From contig CAKZIX010000002.1 in NCBI GenBank assembly GCA_936936565.1, positions 1-64,000 of the forward strand: 64,000 bases of DNA, in the 5' to 3' direction. The DNA is from an uncultured Nocardiaceae bacterium. Lineage in GTDB: Bacteria; Actinomycetota; Actinomycetes; Mycobacteriales; Mycobacteriaceae. The notes beneath the pieces are model-generated. The model saw only the letters and a program-made list of their open reading frames with translations. It searched no databases and was not told the DNA's origin. Below, one piece after another: positions 61,082 to 64,000 of this stretch. Numbering within the stretch: the stretch's first letter is position 1; every line of letters starts with the position of its first letter. The position numbers were made by a program, and so were the translations under genes.

Positions 61082-61984
61082 GTGAAACTCACCGAGGCGC
61101 AACTGGATCGGGCCGCCGGTGTATTGCTCGGCACCGCCGCCGGGGACGCATTGGGTGCGGGCTACGAATTCACCTATCCGGCACCGGATGTCGAGATCGA
61201 CATGGTCGGTGGCGGCCCGTTCGACTGGGCCCCGGGCGAATGGACCGACGACACGTCGATGGCGGTCGCAGTGGCGCTGGCGGGCGCGGAAACGGGGGAG
61301 TTGCACACACGTACCGGATTGGACGCCGTCGCGCGGCGTTTCGTGCAGTGGTACGACACCGACCCGCCCGACATCGGCAATCAGACCCGGGCCGTGCTGT
61401 CGCAGCGGCCGCCGACGTCGCGCGCGATGCACGCCGCCGCCCACGAGTTGGGTGGGCTGAAGGCCGGCAACGGTTCGCTCATGCGTACCGCGCCGGTGCC
61501 GCTGCTCTACCTCGACGACGCGGAATTGTGTGCCACGGCAGCGCGTTTGGTGAGCGCGCTCACCCACTACGACCAGCAAGCGATGGAGGCCTGCGAAATC
61601 TGGTCGCTGGCGATTCGGCAGGCGGTGCTGCACGGCACGTACGACGGCCTCGCCGCACGTGTCTCACCGGATTTCTGGGCGCCGTTGCTGGGGCAGGCCG
61701 AGCACGGCTCCCCGGCCGACTTTCCCAAGAACGGCTGGGTGGTGCACGCGCTGCAGACGGCGTGGTGGGCAATCACGCACGCCGACACGCTTGCGGCGGC
61801 GCTGGAACTGGCGGTGCGGGCGGGCAACGACACCGATACCACCGCCGCGATCGCCGGCGGGCTGCTCGGCGCCCGGTGGGGCGCGTCCGCCGTGCCCGCC
61901 GCCTGGCGCGCCAAGCTACACGGCTATCCCGGCCGCACCGGCGAAGACCTGGTGACGCTGGCGCACCAGCTCACGTCTCGATGA
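61082..61984 (+). CDS. ADP-ribosylglycohydrolase (DraG/ARH family)
   Basis: A 300-residue all-helical hydrolase that removes ADP-ribose from proteins or small molecules. GTAAGDALGAGYEF opens the fold, EWTDDTSMAVAVALA (about residues 53-67) and AGNDTDTTAAIAGGLLGA (about 258-275) supply the two Asp/Thr clusters of the dinuclear Mg site. GTG 61082 lies 6 nt after CATACT (61070-61075), as in ppc, so likely leaderless. It sits between treZ and treY, in reverse orientation to both. Its target is unknown; no ADP-ribosyltransferase is in the window. Confidence 0.85.
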   Translation: MKLTEAQLDRAAGVLLGTAAGDALGAGYEFTYPAPDVEIDMVGGGPFDWAPGEWTDDTSMAVAVALAGAETGELHTRTGLDAVARRFVQWYDTDPPDIGNQTRAVLSQRPPTSRAMHAAAHELGGLKAGNGSLMRTAPVPLLYLDDAELCATAARLVSALTHYDQQAMEACEIWSLAIRQAVLHGTYDGLAARVSPDFWAPLLGQAEHGSPADFPKNGWVVHALQTAWWAITHADTLAAALELAVRAGNDTDTTAAIAGGLLGARWGASAVPAAWRAKLHGYPGRTGEDLVTLAHQLTSR

Positions 61985-62300
61985 ACATCGGCGCGGAGAA
62001 ACCGACGAACAGCATCATGGCGACGAACAACGCCCACCCGACCCCGTGCCACACGCGCCACTCGGTGCCGTCGGTCCAGCGCCGGAACGTCAGCACGAAG
62101 GCGGCAACTCCGCCGGTCAGCAGGATCGCCGGCGGCGCGAACGTTGTCACGTAGGCGGCGGTGCCGCCGCATTGCACCCGCGTCGATGCACATTCGTCGG
62201 GCATGACGGCCGAAGTCCAGATGGCACCCAGGAGCAGCACCGTGAGTGCCGCGGCGACGACGGCCAGCAGGTACGCCCATGGGCTGCGGACCAACTTCAT
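61971..62300 (-). CDS. Small three-helix membrane protein
   Basis: A 109-residue protein starting MKLVRSPWAYLLAVVAAALT, with three helices (about 8-30, 50-70, 82-105) and an external loop holding two Cys (PDECASTRVQCGG) that may form a disulfide. ATG 62300 follows CACCGAGGGT. It overlaps the convergent ADP-ribosylglycohydrolase gene by 14 nt. I do not recognise a characterised family. Confidence 0.6.
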   Translation of the reverse strand: MKLVRSPWAYLLAVVAAALTVLLLGAIWTSAVMPDECASTRVQCGGTAAYVTTFAPPAILLTGGVAAFVLTFRRWTDGTEWRVWHGVGWALFVAMMLFVGFSAPMFIET

Positions 62301-62490
62301 ACCCTCGGTGTACCCGGCCGGTGGCCTGCTGACCCCGACCAGCCCCGACTTCCGGGTCGGCGTCGCACGAATCCGCACACCCTTTCGACGGCGTCTCGGC
62401 GCGTCGCTCGGCATGTCTGGGTGCACGTCGCGAAATGATGTGCGGTTGGTTCGCCGCTGCCTGGTCGACGCCGGTGCGATGCTGGACGAC

Positions 62491-62645
62491 ATGATCAGGA
62501 ATACGGCGTCGGCTGCGCCACGACGGCACCGGCGTGATTCGCGTGATTGCGTCGCTGCCGGCGGCGGGATGATCCGCGCGGCGGCACCGGCGTGATCCGG
62601 GCAACTGCGGCGCCGATCATGCTGATCGCGACGGCAACGACATGA
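62491..62645 (+). repeat. Chain of tandem mini-ORFs derived from a duplicated start region
   Basis: The 341-bp gap 62301-62641 has nothing gene-like in 62301-62490. From 62491 degenerate copies of a unit beginning RTGATYMGS follow at 62491, 62534, 62569, 62592 and 62642 (the true gene start). The frame from 62534 stops at 62570-62572, overlapping ATG 62569; that frame stops at 62593-62595, overlapping GTG 62592; that one stops at 62643-62645, overlapping ATG 62642. The copy at 62592 is a close 50-nt match to the signal-peptide codons of the following lipoprotein. Confidence 0.65.
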
Positions 62646-63118
62646 TCCGGGCAACCGCGGCGCTACTCGCGCTGATCGCGGCGGCAACGGCGTGTTCCGG
62701 CGCAAACGACGACGCCGCCGACACCAGATGTCCGACGGCGACCGTGCGCGACAGTGCGGGTGCCGAGACGGCGATGCATGCCGTCGGCGGCCGCTCCTGC
62801 GACGGGACCATCGTCGAGGGGCTGGGGCTGACACCGGGAGTGTGGTGGGGCAGTCCGCGCGCGATTGTGGGCGACGGCGCGCTCGAGGTATCCCTGTCGA
62901 ACCCATCGGGCCCGGTGCGCATCGCCTACGCTCGCGGCACCTGGGACGGCGCCCGCGTACACACGCCGGCGTTTCGTGATCGCGGCCGCGGGCGCTACGA
63001 AATAGCGCCGCCGCCGGAGCCGGGCTGCTGGGTCCTCGCGATCGACGCACCGCCACCGGGCTTCGTGGTTCCGGTGCACCGGCAACCGTACGGCGGACCG
63101 TGCCCGGAGAGTCGGTAG
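62642..63118 (+). CDS. Lipoprotein of unknown function
   Basis: A 158-residue exported protein: MIRATAALLALIAAATACSG gives lipobox ATAC with Cys at 18. The mature part has four further Cys (TRCPTATV, GRSCDGTIV, EPGCWVLAI, YGGPCPESR), suggesting two disulfides, and a beta-rich middle with LTPGVWWGSPRAIVGDGALE. ATG 62642 overlaps the stop of a leader mini-ORF that duplicates its signal sequence. Convergent with treY, 2 nt between stops. No named family recognised. Confidence 0.65.
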   Translation: MIRATAALLALIAAATACSGANDDAADTRCPTATVRDSAGAETAMHAVGGRSCDGTIVEGLGLTPGVWWGSPRAIVGDGALEVSLSNPSGPVRIAYARGTWDGARVHTPAFRDRGRGRYEIAPPPEPGCWVLAIDAPPPGFVVPVHRQPYGGPCPESR

Positions 63119-63120
63119 GT

Positions 63121-64000
63121 TCAGGCGCTGGTGAGCAGCGCGACGGGAAGCCGCGCGAAAATCTCGGCCACCTGCATCTTGCCGGCGCAGTTGCGGCCTG
63201 TGAGCCGGTCCACCCAGGTCCCGTCCGGCAACGCGAGAACTGTATCGCCCCAACCGGTTTCGGCCAACGCGACGCTGTGTCGCGCGGCCAGCGCCAGCAC
63301 CTCGACGGGCCCGTCGGCGGCGCCGCGCCCGAACCCGATCAGGTGATCGGCGGCCGAACCCGACGCGTACACCGGCAGGTAGGACCCGCCGACGAAGCAG
63401 TGCGGGCGCTGGCGCCGCAGCCACAACGTGTGGGCGACCGTCCAGAGCTTGGCGCGGCCGGTACCGTCCAGCGGCGGCGGCTCGCCGAGCGCGGACAGGG
63501 CGGCCCGCCGGATCCCGAAATCCACCGGACGGCGATTGTCTGGGTCGACGAGCGTGTCTTCCCACAACTCGCTGCCCTGGTAGAGATCCGGAATGCCGGG
63601 GCCGGCCAGCTGTAACAGCTTTTGGCCCAATGCATCCGACCATGCGTGCACCGCGAGATCGGCGACCAGGAAGGTCATCGCTTCGCCCACCGGCCCGTCG
63701 GCCACGGCATCGACCCACGTGTGCACCGCGGCCTCGAAGGCGACGTCGGGGCTGGACCACGAGGTATGGGTGCCGGCCTCGCGCATCGCCTTCTCGGCGT
63801 AGGCGTGCAGCCGCTGCCGCAGTGCCGCGGTGGGCGCACGATCGGCGGGCCACACGCCGAACATGTTCTGTAGCAGGAAGTTTCCGAGCGCTGGGTCCGG
63901 GCTCAGGGTGCTCCGCTCCCATTCGGCGATCCGGTCGGCCCACACCTGTGCCACCTGCGAGAGCACGCCGATGCGCGCTCGAACGTCTTCGCCGCGTTTG
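63121..64000 (-). CDS. treY: Maltooligosyltrehalose synthase TreY (3' part)
   Basis: The C-terminal 292 codons or so of a GH13 intramolecular transglucosylase that converts the reducing end of maltodextrin to a trehalose unit. At the window edge the frame reads KRGEDVRARIGVLSQVAQVW, the conserved TreY T-K-R-x-E-D-x-R-A-R block, followed by NFLLQNMFGVWP, GIPDLYQGSELWEDTLVDPDNRR and PVDFGIRR, all typical. The 5' part lies beyond the window. Works with TreZ in the TreY-TreZ trehalose pathway. Confidence 0.92.
   Translation of the reverse strand, partial: KRGEDVRARIGVLSQVAQVWADRIAEWERSTLSPDPALGNFLLQNMFGVWPADRAPTAALRQRLHAYAEKAMREAGTHTSWSSPDVAFEAAVHTWVDAVADGPVGEAMTFLVADLAVHAWSDALGQKLLQLAGPGIPDLYQGSELWEDTLVDPDNRRPVDFGIRRAALSALGEPPPLDGTGRAKLWTVAHTLWLRRQRPHCFVGGSYLPVYASGSAADHLIGFGRGAADGPVEVLALAARHSVALAETGWGDTVLALPDGTWVDRLTGRNCAGKMQVAEIFARLPVALLTSA

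Noticed and set aside
62161..62595. Rightward 144-codon frame before the last lipoprotein
   Set aside because: Its first half is antisense to a clear membrane protein and its second half is the degenerate mini-ORF repeat; no domain is visible.

Overview
The window is a high-GC actinobacterial chromosome segment. Gene content and order point to the Corynebacteriales/Mycobacteriales (Mycobacterium, Rhodococcus and Nocardia relatives). Two blocks that lie apart in M. tuberculosis, Rv2176-Rv2145 (metF-idsA-mptA-lppM-GNAT-DUF3040-dcw cluster-wag31) and Rv1536-Rv1564 (ileS-dinX-lspA-rluD-dnaE1-ilvA-treZ-treY), run into each other here between wag31 and ileS. The carotenoid genes and the ppc gene inside the division cluster argue against a member of the M. 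tuberculosis complex; the genus cannot be fixed from the sequence alone.

Layout. (1) 1-4449: end of an S9 peptidase gene, then a leftward operon of GGPP synthase, phytoene desaturase CrtI and mannosyltransferase MptA, ending in a truncated phytoene synthase remnant. (2) 4558-6739: methylenetetrahydrofolate reductase and a double TerD protein, rightward. (3) 6761-11394: a leftward, end-overlapping operon of acetyltransferase, CrtO-type oxidase, CruF-type hydratase, lipoprotein LppM and a CruG-type glycosyltransferase. (4) 11473-12730: a HEPN protein behind a LexA-like box, and a DUF3040 membrane protein. (5) A 686-bp non-coding stretch with a large palindrome and MraZ operators. (6) 13364-37344: the complete dcw cluster, mraZ-rsmH-ftsL-pbpB-murE-murF-mraY-murD-ftsW-murG-murC-ftsQ, then a PEP carboxylase and two small genes, then ftsZ-pgeF-yggS-sepF-yggT-wag31. 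(7) 37375-43371: T-box-controlled ileS, a vapBC toxin-antitoxin pair, dinB and a lipoprotein. (8) 43451-51101: two leftward lipoproteins, lspA-rluD-lipoprotein, and a two-component system divergent from an MMPL transporter. (9) 51336-58279: rarD, dnaE1, two paralogous F420-type nitroreductases, ilvA. (10) 58276-64000: two leftward membrane genes (one apparently frameshifted), treZ, an ADP-ribosylglycohydrolase, a small membrane protein, a lipoprotein behind a chain of tandem mini-ORFs, and the 3' part of treY.

How the genes work together. Genes from murE to ftsW build the lipid-linked peptidoglycan precursor and export/polymerise it with PbpB. FtsQ/L/W, FtsZ, SepF and Wag31 form the septal and polar machinery. 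Nearly every junction from rsmH to murC is a 1- to 4-nt overlap, pointing to one translationally coupled operon. The two carotenoid operons together would supply a C30/C40 backbone, desaturation, ketolation, hydration and glycosylation, but this window lacks an intact phytoene synthase and a lycopene cyclase.

A recurring regulatory feature is a TANNNT-type -10 hexamer ending 6-7 nt before the start codon of about a dozen genes, which predicts leaderless mRNAs. All coordinates and motifs were read by eye; no alignment or database search was run.
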